DNA of 64,000 nucleotides from Bipolaris cookei (taxonomy: Eukaryota > Ascomycota > Dothideomycetes > Pleosporales > Pleosporaceae), in the NCBI GenBank assembly GCA_002286855.1, contig NRSV01000050.1, positions 69,775 to 133,774 of the forward strand, in the 5' to 3' direction. The notes under the pieces are model-generated. The model worked only from the letters and a program-made list of their open reading frames with translations, did not search any database and was not told where the DNA came from. Position numbers and translations under genes: made by a program. Shown here in pieces: positions 18,730-31,300 of the stretch (within the stretch, counting starts at the first letter, position 1; the number at the start of each line of letters is the position of its first letter).

Positions 18730-20954
18730 CTAGATTATATCAATTATATAACATAAAGTAACATCAGGATCATCTCTCAACACCTCGGCATAAGTCCTAT
18801 TCAAATATCCCTCTCTGTCATCGACGATTTGACCTAGTGTGTCGATCAGACTCTCTTTCATGGTTGCGTAAAATCCCTCGACCCTGCGATAGATACATTT
18901 TCCTTCATCCGAAAGTTTGAGCACTAGGCCTATGGTTGCCTCTTCATTTGACTTATTCTCAAATACTGGTAGTAAGAGTGCTTCCTGAATCCTTTCGTTG
19001 TCACAATCTGGACAATTATCGGGCATTACAGTGCCTCCAATTACGCCTTTGTTTCCCGGTAATAGCAGTTGATTGACAGATCCATCAAAATTCGTATGAT
19101 GTAGACCACGGCAACGAATTCTCATGGTGGCACTGTTGATCGCTCCAAACGGATCGGATTCAGTGTATCCAATCTTGACACCCACTACGGATACCAAAAC
19201 TGGTCGTTGGAGAAAACATACAGAGTATATATGAATTTCTAAATCCACAGAGGCCCATGAATAGCTTGGGGCGATGTATACATCCGTCTCCCGACGCAGC
19301 CCTAGAGACTAGGTGTGCCAGCACAACTGAGCTTCCAGATTTTTCCTCCATAACCCTGCAACATATCGGCCATTTATTTGTTGATGTATCTTTCTAGCAA
19401 GGCCGGAGATGCCGACCAGTTTATCCTTAACATATGTCAATTTGCAGGCGCTATACCTAGCGATGATCCATGGTCATATTGAATTGTTTATTGTTTGTTC
19501 ACGTAGAACGATAGGGGACACCATCATCAAGTCTCTAGGTAATCTTTCCGGGAAGCTTTCACAGGCTGTGGTGTGATTACACTCCCAGAACAGCTCATTG
19601 ATCGTAAAGTGCAGAGTACGCACGGCTAGTAAGCGTTCTTGGAGTACCCAGCCTTGTTCCATTATTGAAACGCCAGATAAGCATCGCAAATAAATAGAGA
19701 CAGGGGCTGCGGAATACTAAACGGCATGATGACTATTGTATAGCTCCAACTTACAGTTCCAATGGGAGGGGCGAGAAACAAAGCAGCCGTCTCGTCCATC
19801 TGTCGCACTAGCAGCTGGAATATTGAGACTTGAGTTTCCGTAAACGCTCGTCATCATCGCTGCTTCTCTTTCCCAGTACCTTAGATCATCTTGGATAATA
19901 CATAGAGTGTCCACCCAGATGTACTCGAAACCCAGGTTATGCGCTACCGTGATGGCGTCTTGTACTGTGCGTGAGAGATCTTCATTTAGCATCTGAGTTT
20001 GTAGTTGCTGCAGATTGCTCTTACTTAGGGTAAGATATTTAGTTCTTACCCAACAGTGATTGAGTGTCGCATATTCAACCCCAGCATTCAGCTCATCGCG
20101 CTGATAGACGCGGCACTGACCCATGACAGTACCCACCAGCCGCGTAGGTATGTATTGTGATGCATAATTTTGGTATTCTTCATGTTTTAAAAAACACTCC
20201 AGTAGCCATTCTCTATCCATAGCAATCGAAAATTTCGTGCTTTGGGCTTCCTGTTCGTTTGTAGACGGTAGGGTGACTTTTGCAGGAAGATAAGCGAAGA
20301 GCATACAACGATATAATGTTTGTACGTAAATGACTTGGGTGATTGGTTTATAATAACATGGTATTTTATGGTTCATTTGGCCCGTTCCATCATCTGAGCT
20401 GCAAGAGCATCTTTGTCCAGTGAGTTCCATGAAAGCGGTGGAAAGCTCAATGTGGTCCCGCCTTCTCGCCCATTAATCATCCGGAAGTTCAGATCGAATC
20501 GCAAGAATTTCTCTAATGCTGGAATATTTGAGTCACGAAAATGACCAGAATGGATATTTACTCCCAGCGACTGATATGTGCTGAGCGGAGATATCTCTAT
20601 ATCATCGTCAAAAGCGAACGACGACCGGGATGGCTCACCTCTCCAAAACTGATGACAAAGTGAACAGTTGGATGCTGCGGCCTGTTCAAGTTCCGCAGGA
20701 TTTCGGTAATGGGGGAAGTAACGACCTTTATTTCGTTGCCATCGATCCCAGTTGTCAAACATAACCTGGCAATGAGTACATAGTTTATATAATGCATAAT
20801 CAAGTCGAATATTCCATTTTGAAAAGTCAAACTCATTCCCAGTATCCTTGATCATTTTTTCAGTATAAAGAACAAATAGGAATGGATACGCTTGAGAAGA
20901 CGCCGGCCAGATAGTGCTGTGGTAGTGGTTTCGCCTGCGTTCCTGATGAGGCAT
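18730..20954 (-). pseudogene. Dead HET-domain (heterokaryon incompatibility) gene
   Basis: HET proteins are cytosolic triggers of vegetative-incompatibility cell death in fungi. The relic starts at ATG 20954 (MPHQERRRNHYHS). A Cys-containing N-terminal region (LYKLCTHCQVMFDNW, ASNCSLCHQFWRGE) runs to about 20373. The HET block follows near 19717-20100: YATLNHCWVRTKYLTLSK, then DAITVAHNLGFEYIWVDTLC and IIQDDLRYWEREAAMM. A C-terminal region (MEQGWVLQERLLAVRTLHF) runs down to the final stop at 18730. In-frame TAG (near 19729), TGA (near 19474) and TAG (near 19310) interrupt it, and the frame changes near 20373-20430, which could be an intron. The gene is broken but still easily recognised. Confidence 0.85.
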
Positions 20955-21250
20955 GGGCTGAGAGAGTTACTCATTAAAACTAAATAGCCGAACTTTTTTG
21001 TTTCCCCTAAAAAGAGCCACTGGAGGATTGCCTTGCTATCTAACATCTCTTTCTGTTAGCAAATTGCTCTTTAGCAATAGGCGTCTAGCAAGCAATAGCC
21101 ATTGCTTAACTAGACAAAAGCCAAAGCACAATAGCCGCACTACACAGTCCAAACTCCCCTATTGTAAATAAATCCCATAGAACAGCCTTTGGCCAAAGAC
21201 TTACATAGTCCCTGATTGCATATAGAATCTAATGGAACAATAAAAATAAT

Positions 21251-21495
21251 TGTTGAGTGGACTATATCGGCTAGCCAGCGCTTGGTGTTAGCAAGATGTC
21301 TAAGTCAATACAGCTAGTTGCACGGTGTACACAACGTGCGGGTAAGTGGGGGTGGCAAGTAACTATGGTTCATTGCTATCTCTCTTCTACGTTCAAAGGG
21401 AAAAAGGTTGATCTACTCCTGGATCCGTGTACAGGTATCTGTGAGGAACCGGAGTCACGTGGTCACTCCCTGAGTGCCTGATTTAGGTTCGGGCA
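21251..21495. repeat. Solo LTR, copy 2 of the 245-bp family
   Basis: It begins TGTTGAGTGGAC and ends TTCGGGCA, with a 5-bp duplication ATAAT on each side (21246-21250 and 21496-21500). It has the same length as the copy at 7103-7347 and differs from it at scattered positions, mostly transitions. A short (AAT)n tract follows. Confidence 0.88.
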
Positions 21496-21500
21496 ATAAT

Positions 21501-21951
21501 AATAATAATGAGGCATAGGGGCCTAAAAGGCGGGGCTGATACCCAGCCGAGCGCAACAAGGACATGTCCACCAACAATAGAAAGGAGGTCAGGCCTTACA
21601 AAATACTACTGAAAACACATTTTTGAAAACACTCTGGTATTCGGTTTTTTATTGTAGCTATGTCTCTCATACCAACCGCACTGTTTTCATTCCAATTGCC
21701 CATATGAAGCGTGTTAATAAATCACCGCTAGTAGTCACTACCTTGGCCATCGCATGTAAAGCATGTCCAGATCAGCGCAAATTAGATGTTCGATACGATT
21801 GAACTGTCAAGTTAAAGTGAAGAGATACTTCAATTGTAATGACGAAAGGTAGTAGTACGCCTGACTCAGCATGCCCCTCCGGCCTCGAGAGCTACCCCGC
21901 CACTGATTGTATCAGCCCACCTGAAGGACAACAACAGTTTCATCTGCCATC
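21501..21951. promoter_or_regulatory. Upstream region of the phosphopantothenate ligase gene
   Basis: There is no reading frame of interest. It contains a short AT-rich repeat tail and then the presumed promoter and 5' leader. No specific site is recognised. Confidence 0.35.
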
Positions 21952-23097
21952 ATGACTGATCTAAACGCACAACAGGCTGAGAATCACTACTTTGACAACG
22001 AGCCTCCGCCAAAGGACCTCAAAGCGAACATAACCCTTGCGAGAGAGTTCATCACACGCCATGCCGACGACCGCCGCCGCGTGGTGCTGGTCACTTCCGG
22101 CGGCACCACGGTGCCATTAGAACAACAAACTGTGCGCTATATCGACAATTTCTCTGCTGGTACACGCGGAGCTACCAGTGCCGAGTATTTCCTCCAAAAT
22201 GGATATGCTGTCATCTTCTTGCACAGGCAGTTCTCGCTCTTGCCCTACTCAAGACACTACTCACATAACACGCGTTCTTTTCTGGACTACATGAAGGAAG
22301 AGAACGGTCAGGTCGTGGTGGACGAACAACACCAGGATCAGATGCTACGCGTCTTGCGTCAGTATACCGAGGTCAAGCGCGGAAACAAGTTGTTGATCCT
22401 GTCCTACGTAACAATCACCGAGTACCTGTGGAATTTGCGCGAGGTTGCGCAGCTCATGCGTCCACTCGGTCCAAAAGCCATGTTCTACCTGGCTGCTGCT
22501 GTGTCCGACTTCTTTGTACCCCAGGACCGCATGGTCGAGCACAAGATACAATCGAATGAAGAGTTCCATCAAGGCGCAGACGGCGTGACTGAAAGCCATG
22601 CAAAACCTCCGGCGGCACGCACTCAAGGCAAAAGTCTCATCATTGATCTCGAGCCAGTTCCCAAGTTTCTGAAACAACTCGTGGACGGCTGGGCACCGGA
22701 AGCAATGATTGTAAGCTTCAAGCTCGAGACTGATCCTTCGCTGCTTATCACGAAGGCCAAGTATGCATTGAATAAATACTCACACCACCTCGTCATTGGA
22801 AATTTACTGCTCACTCGAAAATGGGAAGTCGTCTTTGTATCGGTTTTTGAAGGCGAGAAATGGATAAGAGTACCCACAAGCCGTAGGACAAAAAGTTTGT
22901 CAGGCAGACCGTCACTTGTTGGATCTGCTGATCAGCTGGCAAAGAAGGACGACGAGGCGGGTGGGTCAATTGCCACCGAACGGGGCATCCCGCAGGGTGA
23001 GCCCTCTGTGGAGATCGAGTCTTTGATTATTCCCGAAATCGAGTCCATGCATAGCAAACTCATAGAACAAGCTCAAAAAGGAGTTGTACCTTCTTAG
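21952..23097 (+). CDS. CAB2: Phosphopantothenate-cysteine ligase
   Basis: This is the second step of coenzyme A synthesis from pantothenate, joining 4'-phosphopantothenate to cysteine in the cytosol. It is a single exon of 381 aa, close to the yeast length. Landmarks are the nucleotide/substrate loop VTSGGTTVPLEQQTVRYIDN (residues about 44-63), then FSAGTRGATSAEYFL, FYLAAAVSDFFVP (about 180), EHKIQS, MIVSFKLETD (about 257) and ALNKYSHHLVIGNLL, all typical of the eukaryotic (DFP-type) enzyme. The start at 21952 gives a normal N-terminus shortly before the first conserved block. Upstream lies a solo LTR. The MFS gene ends convergently 143 bp downstream. The sequence is intact and is essential in known fungi. 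Confidence 0.95.
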   Translation: MTDLNAQQAENHYFDNEPPPKDLKANITLAREFITRHADDRRRVVLVTSGGTTVPLEQQTVRYIDNFSAGTRGATSAEYFLQNGYAVIFLHRQFSLLPYSRHYSHNTRSFLDYMKEENGQVVVDEQHQDQMLRVLRQYTEVKRGNKLLILSYVTITEYLWNLREVAQLMRPLGPKAMFYLAAAVSDFFVPQDRMVEHKIQSNEEFHQGADGVTESHAKPPAARTQGKSLIIDLEPVPKFLKQLVDGWAPEAMIVSFKLETDPSLLITKAKYALNKYSHHLVIGNLLLTRKWEVVFVSVFEGEKWIRVPTSRRTKSLSGRPSLVGSADQLAKKDDEAGGSIATERGIPQGEPSVEIESLIIPEIESMHSKLIEQAQKGVVPS

Positions 23098-23239
23098 TAA
23101 TGACACACCCCATATCCAGTAAGCATCTCATCTCAGTATGTATAACATTGGTTTGGATACTATCCAGGAAAAGTTACATCTCCGTATACGTATTCGTTAT
23201 GCATTTCATGTACACATTACAATTTCATAACCGCTCCTT

Positions 23240-24987
23240 TCACTCCAGGATGGCCTTCCATTGTGCCACCGCATGCCGTGCATTTGCTCCATACCGGATT
23301 AGCAGCAGCGCTCCTATGGTCACAATTCCAGCGAACAGACCAGCCATTGTGCCAAAGGCATTGACATAGCCAACGTCAGCGACCCAAGGTACTACGCCGT
23401 ACAAGAAACCAAAAGCCACGATATTCTTCAGCCCGTTGATGAGCAACATGACATCCGAGTTGACTGGCAGTGCGCAATCACTAGCATATGCCAAGGTAAT
23501 TGTAGGAATGGCAGTCAGCGAGACCGAGATCATCCCATAGCCGAAAAAGAGCGATATCCACGACAGCGTATTCTGCACACCATACCCAAACAGAACACTG
23601 CCTGCAGTAGTAAGCACGAGTGGAATGACTAACAGATAAAGTCTGCTTTCGGGCTCATGAATGCCAAGGTACTTCTTGGTCCGCCATTTGCACCAAATAT
23701 CTACAAGGTCACCTAGATGCAATTAGAATATTCTGCAGTGGTACAATTTAGCTTCTCTTACCTCCAGCCCATGATCCGAACACGTTACCTAGAATGCTAG
23801 AAATGTTGATAAGGCCATTAATCTGTACGTTCCAGTTGTATGGTGGTGCCTGAAGAACAAAAGGATTGAGGATGTTGACTGCGACTGTAAGGACCAAGGA
23901 GATTGAGTAACAAAGAAATGCATAGATGGCCGCTGGATATATGATCATCGGAAACGGTCTTCCAAACGTCAGTTGAATGCACTGCCATTCTCGAAAACTA
24001 CTTGCCGCACAAACATCTTGGCCAGATTGGTCTCCGAAACCCCAGACCATAAGCTGAGATCCTGTTTCCATGTCTTTTTCGGTAACTGCTCCAATGGTGT
24101 TCCGGGAGACGACACTTGGGGCAACTTATCATCAGTCATGACGACTTTCTTGTTTGAAGGGCAGAGGGCCATGTTAACTTGACCAACCTTGCGCCTGTAT
24201 CTGGTTTCTGGCACAAAGGTAAGAATCGTCAGGAAGTTTATTCCTGTAAAGATTGCGGATATCAATTTCTGCCATCGCCAGGACAGGTTCGAAACAATGA
24301 AGCCACAAATCAGGGGGCCAAAGGTATTTCCGCCTGCTATAGCGTTCCTGGTGCATGTCAGAGACTTTTTTTTCTTTTGAAATCATCCAAGGGTGAAAAA
24401 AACGCGATTACATGTATATTCCCATCTTACCACCCCGCTCATGCAAGAAGTACAGATCCTAGACGGCATATGAGTTAGAGCCAAAACAAAAGGATGCGCC
24501 AGCGCGTAAGACAGAGTCAGAAACCCACATTCACTGTAGCCGCACCCAACGCCTCAGTTGAAGACCCGGCAAATGCTGCGATGATGTTGCTGCATAGCAC
24601 GCTTTCGAATGAGGTTGCAACAGCACCCCATACATAACAGAGACAAAGCAACCCACTTGCTAGAACAAAGACTGGTCGTTTACCAAAGTAATTGGCTATT
24701 GGCACCCAGAAGAAATTAAAAGCACCAAGGATCAGAATTGGATAGGTAAGCAGGTGCGAGGTTTCGTCCGTTGTCTTGTTGAACTCAATGGACATGATGT
24801 ACAATGCTGGCGCTATGCCACCGATACCGAAATTGGTCAGAAATGTAAATGCGCACACTAATGCGAATGCAACATGTTTCTTCCACAGCGGCCAACGGAG
24901 AGGATCACTCGGGTCTGTTGGAGAGGGTTGCGGGTAGAGGATTATGTTTGATGAAGACTCTTCGTTAGTGGCTACAATAATTGTCAA
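23240..24987 (-). CDS. MFS transporter, five exons (505 aa)
   Basis: This is a twelve-helix-type membrane carrier, probably in the plasma membrane. The substrate is unknown, and the N-terminal DPSDPLRWPLWKKH resembles drug/polyamine (HOL1-like) fungal subgroups. Exons are 24987-24529, 24458-24412, 24347-24006, 23958-23762 and 23712-23240, 1518 nt in one frame with no stop. Intron 1 has donor GTGGGT, intron 2 GTAATC and intron 4 GTAAGA. Intron 3 (24005-23959, 47 nt) starts GCAAGT, so it is GC-AG. Joined exons give continuous family motifs: NDLYFLHERGGKMGIYMNAI across introns 1-2 and MFVRPFPMIIYP across intron 3. A long central loop is hydrophilic (ETRYRRKVG to KKTWKQDLSLW). The N-terminal half carries NYFGKRPVFVLASG, the usual loop 2-3 motif. 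Confidence 0.9.
23959..24005 (-). other. GC-AG intron in the MFS gene
   Basis: This 47-nt intron has donor GCAAGT, branch site AACTGAC and acceptor GAAG. Removing it restores CG|A = Arg and the transporter frame. Reading through gives an early TGA. Confidence 0.8.
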
Positions 24988-27152
24988 CTCCTACGTCGAA
25001 GCTGTAGGCACGTCAACCTACTCTGCTGTAACAATACCGTACCGTTCGTCTGATCCAGGTCCCTTAGACGCGTGAAGCGCATGTTTGCGAAGCGTCTACT
25101 ACCACGCTCCCCAACTTAATTCAGATAAGAAGAAGATACCCGAGATTAAAAGGTGCAATTTGAGTCAATTTCGCTCTTCGTTGTCTCTGCTATCAGTGAC
25201 ATGGAAAATGATCTTGGGGTAAGCAAGCATGGTGAGCTGCGGCCAGACGCAGGGCTATGTACGTTTTGGCCTTACCAACTCAGCGCTCCGTGGTTCGCAA
25301 GACACATCTCACTCTCTCCAAGACTTGAGCAAGTTGCATGTCGATAGGCTTAGTGTTTTTGTTTCGGTTCGTTTGGTTGGCTGGATAACGGCGTACAGCT
25401 TGCAGGACACATGAGTGTCGGGGGGTGCGGGGCCGGTTGCCATTCCGTACTTGTTGTCGATCGACAGCTAGTCTAGGATGATGGGTGCCAGTGCATAGTA
25501 CATTCCGCGGTTGTTCGTCAAAAGCAACTATGGGTGCAATTCCGAACACTAAAGGGGTAGGAAGAGGGTCACGGGAACGTAGCCTCGAAACCTGGTCGCC
25601 AGCTATTGTGTACGGCTGCATAGGCCTCACAACGTCCCGGGAGCGATGCCATCACTGTCAACACTCGAAGTCGCGCAAGCCCGCCCATGGCATGTTTGAC
25701 TGATTGTCACCATCAGAATATCTGTGCTCTAATTGTGGCGTCCAGAGGCGCAATTCATCGCTCTATGAGATTGGAAACTTGCTCTGTCGAAGGCAATGAG
25801 GAGACGAGTCTTTATCATTATGATGAAAGCGCCAGCACGAAGCAGTCATGCTCAGTACTTGTAAGCAGGTAATATGCGACAAGTCACCTGCATATTACTG
25901 CATGGCTGCGCGCTATCCCGTCCCAGTTCGGTAAGTTGCTGGGCTCACTAGCGTCAATGCCGCGGAACTTCTACGTTCTAACACTGACCCTTCATCTCTT
26001 TACCCGGACTAGCTCATCAACTGCCAGAACTGCAGCCCAGAAGACCGATCAAACATCTACGTTACTATCATTCAACAACCGCCAGTTGAAGTGGCGTTCG
26101 TGCTGCGGCCGGTGCTGAGATGATCTGAAATCTCTCTACGGATGACACTATGTGCAACGTCGGGCGCAATCCTGAACATTGCGCCTGTTGCACAGGGTAT
26201 CGGGACGGCAACCGGACTTCCTAATCTCTACAGCAATTGGTCCTGCTGTGGAGATGCTGGTGTTTGTATCTGTCGCAATCCCTGCTTTTTCGTCACTTCC
26301 AAAGCTCACTGTGAAGCTGCAGTATACGAGCTTTGTTCCTGACGACTGAAGAACTTCCTCAATAGCCGAGAATCACGCATAGTCACACCCTCATAATGTA
26401 GTGCTACAACTACGAGACCCATTCTGATGCTTCATGTCTGCAGCCGTAGCAGCACAAAGGAGTTTGAACAACAACGGCCCTCAATGGTAGTCGGATTGAA
26501 CAGATCCAATGCTGCCTTTCTGGTTTCCCAGGGCATCCAACAGGGTGGCCACTACGGTCATTAACGCGCGCTGCAAATCATGCTGCACATTGGATATGTA
26601 GTCAGATCCTAATAGTGTTTCTCGACAGATGTCATAGTGCAAGAGGCATGTTGACAAGACAGTGCGCCTTAATTGTGCTTTTTCTTGCCCCAAATCCTGC
26701 TACATTGGGCCACATATGATGCCTTGGGTTCCTTTGCGGGGCGCAAACTGGACATGGCACATCGCATCTTACCCTGAGTGATCAAAGACACCTCGATATA
26801 TCACGGGCGCTATGTACACATCGAAGGAACATCAATAGAGCACAGCACTATCCGAGTTGTGGGGGCGGTACAGGGTAACACCTTTCTAAGATTTGTCCCT
26901 AGACTATTCTCAAGGCTCCCAATCTCCGGGATTGGCTGGTATTGTGGCTTGTTTTGGTGCGACCATTCTACTTGATAAACAAGGTGTCTCACCTCTTGGC
27001 TCCAGCACATTGAACATGTGCAACCATTTCTTGTGCGCAGAACCAAGTCTCTTGTTAAGGATCTTCTGCACTGATAGGTTCCCGCTTATCCCTCTCGCCC
27101 TACTGTCTACCATCATCTCGCCTCTCTCTCGTGCCTGATTATATCACAGGAG
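24988..27152. other. Long intergenic region, no gene supported
   Basis: It includes the divergent upstream regions of the MFS gene and of the hypothetical gene at 27153. Frames up to 116 codons (25280-25630) lack motifs and have no neighbouring exons I can join. Confidence 0.5.
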
Positions 27153-28388
27153 ATGGACGCCTCAGCAATGGCAAAGGATGCGCCACAACAGTTCCCACCT
27201 ACACCAGGAGCAGCGTCACCACCCAAGAGCCCTCGGTCGCCCTGTTCACCATCCAAGACAGCCGAGTTATGGGACGGCTATGAAAGACTAGCTGTTGAGA
27301 GGGCGAAAGAAAGAGACGAGCTGATGCATGAAACGCATGAACGAAACGACTGCTCAGCTTCACGAACAAGTTTTGATTTTAGGTTCAAGCGGGCGCAAAC
27401 TACGATTCCATCTACAACAACGTCTAGTTGTACAGTTTGCGGGCGTCCCATTATATACGCCTCTGGTATGTGCGAGGGCTGCTTCAAACGCACCGTGGTT
27501 TCACCTGGTAATGAAGAGGTTACAACACCTCTCGGTGCTGCTGGACACAACATGGCAGTTTCAGGCCTTTGTCAGATTCCTTCAAGAGAGGAAATTATCA
27601 CACCAACCTATGCTTCACCCAAGCGCACATCATTCTGTCCACTACCAGCACATCTGGCCGACGCCTCGACACGCATTTCGTCAACACAGCCAGGATCGGT
27701 GGGCAGCAGAAAGAAATCACCCAGCGAACCCACGCAGCCAAGTCTCCAACTGCAAATCACACCATCAACATATACCTCGCGCTCGCAGGTCAACTCACCT
27801 CCGATGACACCTACATCCCCACCAGGCACCGCGCACTCGCTGAACTCGACGCGGCGGTCGAGTCTAGCCAACGTAACTATGCCGCCCAAGCCTCGCTACC
27901 CGCATGCACGTAATGACAGCGGCACACCCTCTGAATTCAGCACGCTCTACCAAACCGTGTCAATAACAACAACAACAACGACGCCACCAGCGAGTCTGCA
28001 CCGGTTCGGGTACCCGCTGCAAAATACGACGAGCGCATGGGACGACTGGGACAGTGACGAGGAAGAAGGACAAGGACAAGAACAAGAGGAACAAGAAGAA
28101 GAGCGACCGGGTCTATCGTCGTGGATGGGACGCCGTAAGATAAGGAGCCGTGGTGGTGGCGGCAAAACCAGCATGGATCAATACGACAGCTCTGGTGAAG
28201 AGACGAGGGAGAAGATGACCATGACGCGCAAGAGCAGAGATGATCGCGTCGAGCAGACTCGAGTCGAGTCTGTGGGAGGTACTAGTGTGCGTGTTGAGCG
28301 GCTTGTCGAACCAAGTCGAGATAACAAGGCGAAGAAACCGAGTGGGTTTGTGAGAGCGTTGAGTTGTGGATGTGGTACTGCTGAGTGA
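27153..28388 (+). CDS. Hypothetical protein, Ser/Pro-rich with a four-Cys motif
   Basis: This is a single-exon frame of 411 aa that I do not recognise. The start MDASAMAKDAPQQ is followed by a Pro/Ser stretch with repeated SPxK/SPR sites, then a charged segment. A small zinc-ribbon-like motif, CTVCGRPIIYASGMCEGC (about residues 94-111), has two CxxC pairs 12 apart. The rest is low-complexity: Ser/Thr/Pro-rich, then an acidic run (about 300-330, EEEGQGQEQEEQEEER) and a basic tail ending in ALSCGCGTAE. Composition suggests a mostly disordered regulatory or scaffold protein. No signal peptide or membrane segment is seen. Upstream sequence is pyrimidine-rich, as often before fungal starts. I am confident the frame is real and have no view on function. 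Confidence 0.75.
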   Translation: MDASAMAKDAPQQFPPTPGAASPPKSPRSPCSPSKTAELWDGYERLAVERAKERDELMHETHERNDCSASRTSFDFRFKRAQTTIPSTTTSSCTVCGRPIIYASGMCEGCFKRTVVSPGNEEVTTPLGAAGHNMAVSGLCQIPSREEIITPTYASPKRTSFCPLPAHLADASTRISSTQPGSVGSRKKSPSEPTQPSLQLQITPSTYTSRSQVNSPPMTPTSPPGTAHSLNSTRRSSLANVTMPPKPRYPHARNDSGTPSEFSTLYQTVSITTTTTTPPASLHRFGYPLQNTTSAWDDWDSDEEEGQGQEQEEQEEERPGLSSWMGRRKIRSRGGGGKTSMDQYDSSGEETREKMTMTRKSRDDRVEQTRVESVGGTSVRVERLVEPSRDNKAKKPSGFVRALSCGCGTAE

Positions 28389-31300
28389 AGGCTCTTTTTT
28401 TCTTATCTTTCTCTCTCTTCCTTCTTTTACGTTCTTCCTTTTTTTCTTTTGTTACACTATACTTTTACCGTTCTTCGGGCTTTTCTTCCCTTTGTTCTGG
28501 GCTATTGGGGTGGGGGGGGATTTGGCTACTTTTTTCCTATGTCATGGGCGTTTGGTGATACAGGTAGGGAGGAATACTCTTCTTGGATATACCCTCATTG
28601 CGTAGTGGTGTGTTGAAGGAGTAGAGAGATGCTTCTATTCTTTACCCCAGGCTTGGGCTGGATGATTTGTATTACTACTATTACCTGTTATTGTCGATGT
28701 TATTATTATACATACTTCTACTACTAAGCGGGGTTAGTAAGAAAATTCGTGTGATTAAATGCAACAGGGGAACCCCAGGTGTTAAGGACGACGAAGGGAC
28801 GCGTGGATTATTATTTACCTTTGACGGGGTGGAAAAAAGCACGGTGTCCGACAATATCCACCCCTGAACTTTACTATGTACGCAACGTCCCCCCAATCTC
28901 AAGCGTTAGAGTTTACCGCCTCGCCGAACGTGCACAGCAAAGAAAGGGTGAACAACAAGCCCCGACTTGTGTTGTGAATGCGAAGGAAAGGAGTCAAGCA
29001 ATCCACGTGTGGCATATCAAAAAAAAAAACACGGTCGTTGTAACCAAAGTTACAGCGGGATGCACCCACTCGCATATGTGTGCGCGGTGTGTATACCGGG
29101 GGGAAACAATCTCCCTCACCATCACAAGGTCAATATTTACTATAAAAACGCCGCAAGGGGATCTACAACCACCCCCCCTCCTGCTAAGCGAACGGGCGAT
29201 AAAAAAAAAGTCCCGCGTAATGCCGAAAAGAGTAGGAGCGCGACGACACGGCGACGTGAACCGATGTGGAAGGGTGGCAGAAGAGAGCGATAGAAGGGGT
29301 GACCCACCACTAGGAATAATTAGTTTCTCGTATTCGGAATTGGTTAGAAGTCCGTAAAGAATCGGGAAATGAGGGGAAAGGGAATTCATGTTGACAGGCG
29401 CGCGCACACGCGTGCGAGACTCTTTTTGCTCGCGGAATCATTGCTTGTAATTTGTTTTATCGGGTTTGATTTGATTGTTTTGTGGCGCAACCAGCCAACG
29501 TGAACAAGCTTTTTTTTTCGCGGGGGAAGGCGCAATCGGTATTGTTAATTGTGGTGGCTGGGGCAGATGGGGATAGTAAGGACGGGTCGGGGTGGCTTGA
29601 AGGAAGAGTGCTTGGGTTGATTAGGGTTACTATATGGGGGACGCGCGGGCGGAGGTGTTAGACGCCTTGCATGTTTTGAGGCGGCAACAAAAAAAAGGCT
29701 GGTGTAGGCGACCTTTTGGTGGACGGGTGGTCGGCGGCGGGCCGATGGTAGGCTAGGTGGCTACCAGAGTTTGGTCCAGTGAGTAAGGGGGCACGGGGCA
29801 AGCGGATGTATGTAAGTAGTTATGTGTGTATGTACAGGACAGGCGGGTATCAGGTGACTAGACAGTAAGTGGGCGAAAGCATGAACCAAGGGAAAGAACG
29901 ACGGGGGAGGGCATGCAGGGCGTGATGGAAGCGTCACAGAAGAGTCTCTCGGGCTTTCTGGGTCACCGGCCAAATTTCCATGTGTCGAGCGAGCATGGAT
30001 GGAAATAGCAAAAGAGTGGGACAGATCAGACAATGTGGGGCAGGCAGGCGGGCAGGCGGCCAGACTTGGCAAGGCGTGTGTTGTTTGCATATTGGAATTT
30101 GCGGCCCCAAGGCCAATTTCCCAGGTACGAAGTTTCATCTGATCCAACTCATGAGGCTGGCAGGCTTTACATCATAGTGCTGATGTGATCGCCTGACGGG
30201 TGAAGGCGGCGCATATCACTAAGCTTATAGGATATGCGGCAGAAGACTATTGTGTTTTGTTCTGCTCAGGCCACTAGTCGGAGTCTTCATCGTGGTTCAT
30301 GCTAGAATCCGGCAAATGGCGGAGTTGAAGGAGAGGGACAGCGCAGCAGGACAGCAGGACAGCAAGACAGCACACGACAGGACAGCGCATGGCTGAATTG
30401 CAAGTACTGTTGGCTTGCTCCAGGGCAGTGGACGTCGGCGCCGAAGCCAAGGGCATTATTGTATGTGAGTCCAATGCGAACAAGACGTACAGAGTCTTGG
30501 AGGCTTGGAGTTGGTCGCAGGTTTCCGGTCAGGGGCAGGGTGGTGCGCTAGGCCCAAAACAGAAGGAGCAGGGGCGAAATGGCTGATATGATTGGCCCAA
30601 GGCGCAATTTCTGCAGTGGTATTTTGCGCGTGAAGCTTAGCTAGGAAGCGAAAGGCTTGAGTGCAGCCGGCCGGCTTGGTGACAGCGCACCGCCGTTGCA
30701 GCCGAACAGACAGCCTTGCCCGCTCGGCGCTTCGCCCGTCAAAGGAGGATTGCTGTTGTTGTTGTTGTTATTGTTGTACAACCCAGGCGCGTATAGACAC
30801 GCTCACTCTCATACGACCAAAAAAGGGACAAGCTGCTTACGATTCCCCACAAGACGGTCGTCTGCCCGGCCCAGCAGCTGCCGCTCTCCGTTGCGGTGGG
30901 CGTCGTCAGCCAATCCCTGCGCCCAGAAATAGAAAACCCACAAGCCCACCCCCCGCCATGATCCAACCACGACGCGGGCCCCTTAAGGATGCACAACAAC
31001 CTTGCATCCATACCGTCATTGGCCCGCGCCTCCAGATAGGCAGTCCTGTCTGTCGTTGCCCGACCCGGGGCTCACTCGCGGCCGAGCCCATGACTAACCT
31101 AGCTCACCTGGCCTCGTATATCCCGTTTCCTCCACAGCTACTTGAGCCCACGCTTGCCCGCCTACAAACCCACCCACCTCGTCCTTCGTTTGTCAACCAC
31201 ACTCGTTCCCCAGGACAGCTGTCACTCGTTTCCAGCGTCCACTCCTGAATCCTACCAGTCACGGTATCATATCCCCTTAATAATTATTAATTCCTATCGA

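Noticed and set aside
25280..25630. 116-codon minus-strand frame
   Set aside because: Arg/Thr-rich random-looking sequence with no conserved block and no neighbouring exons.
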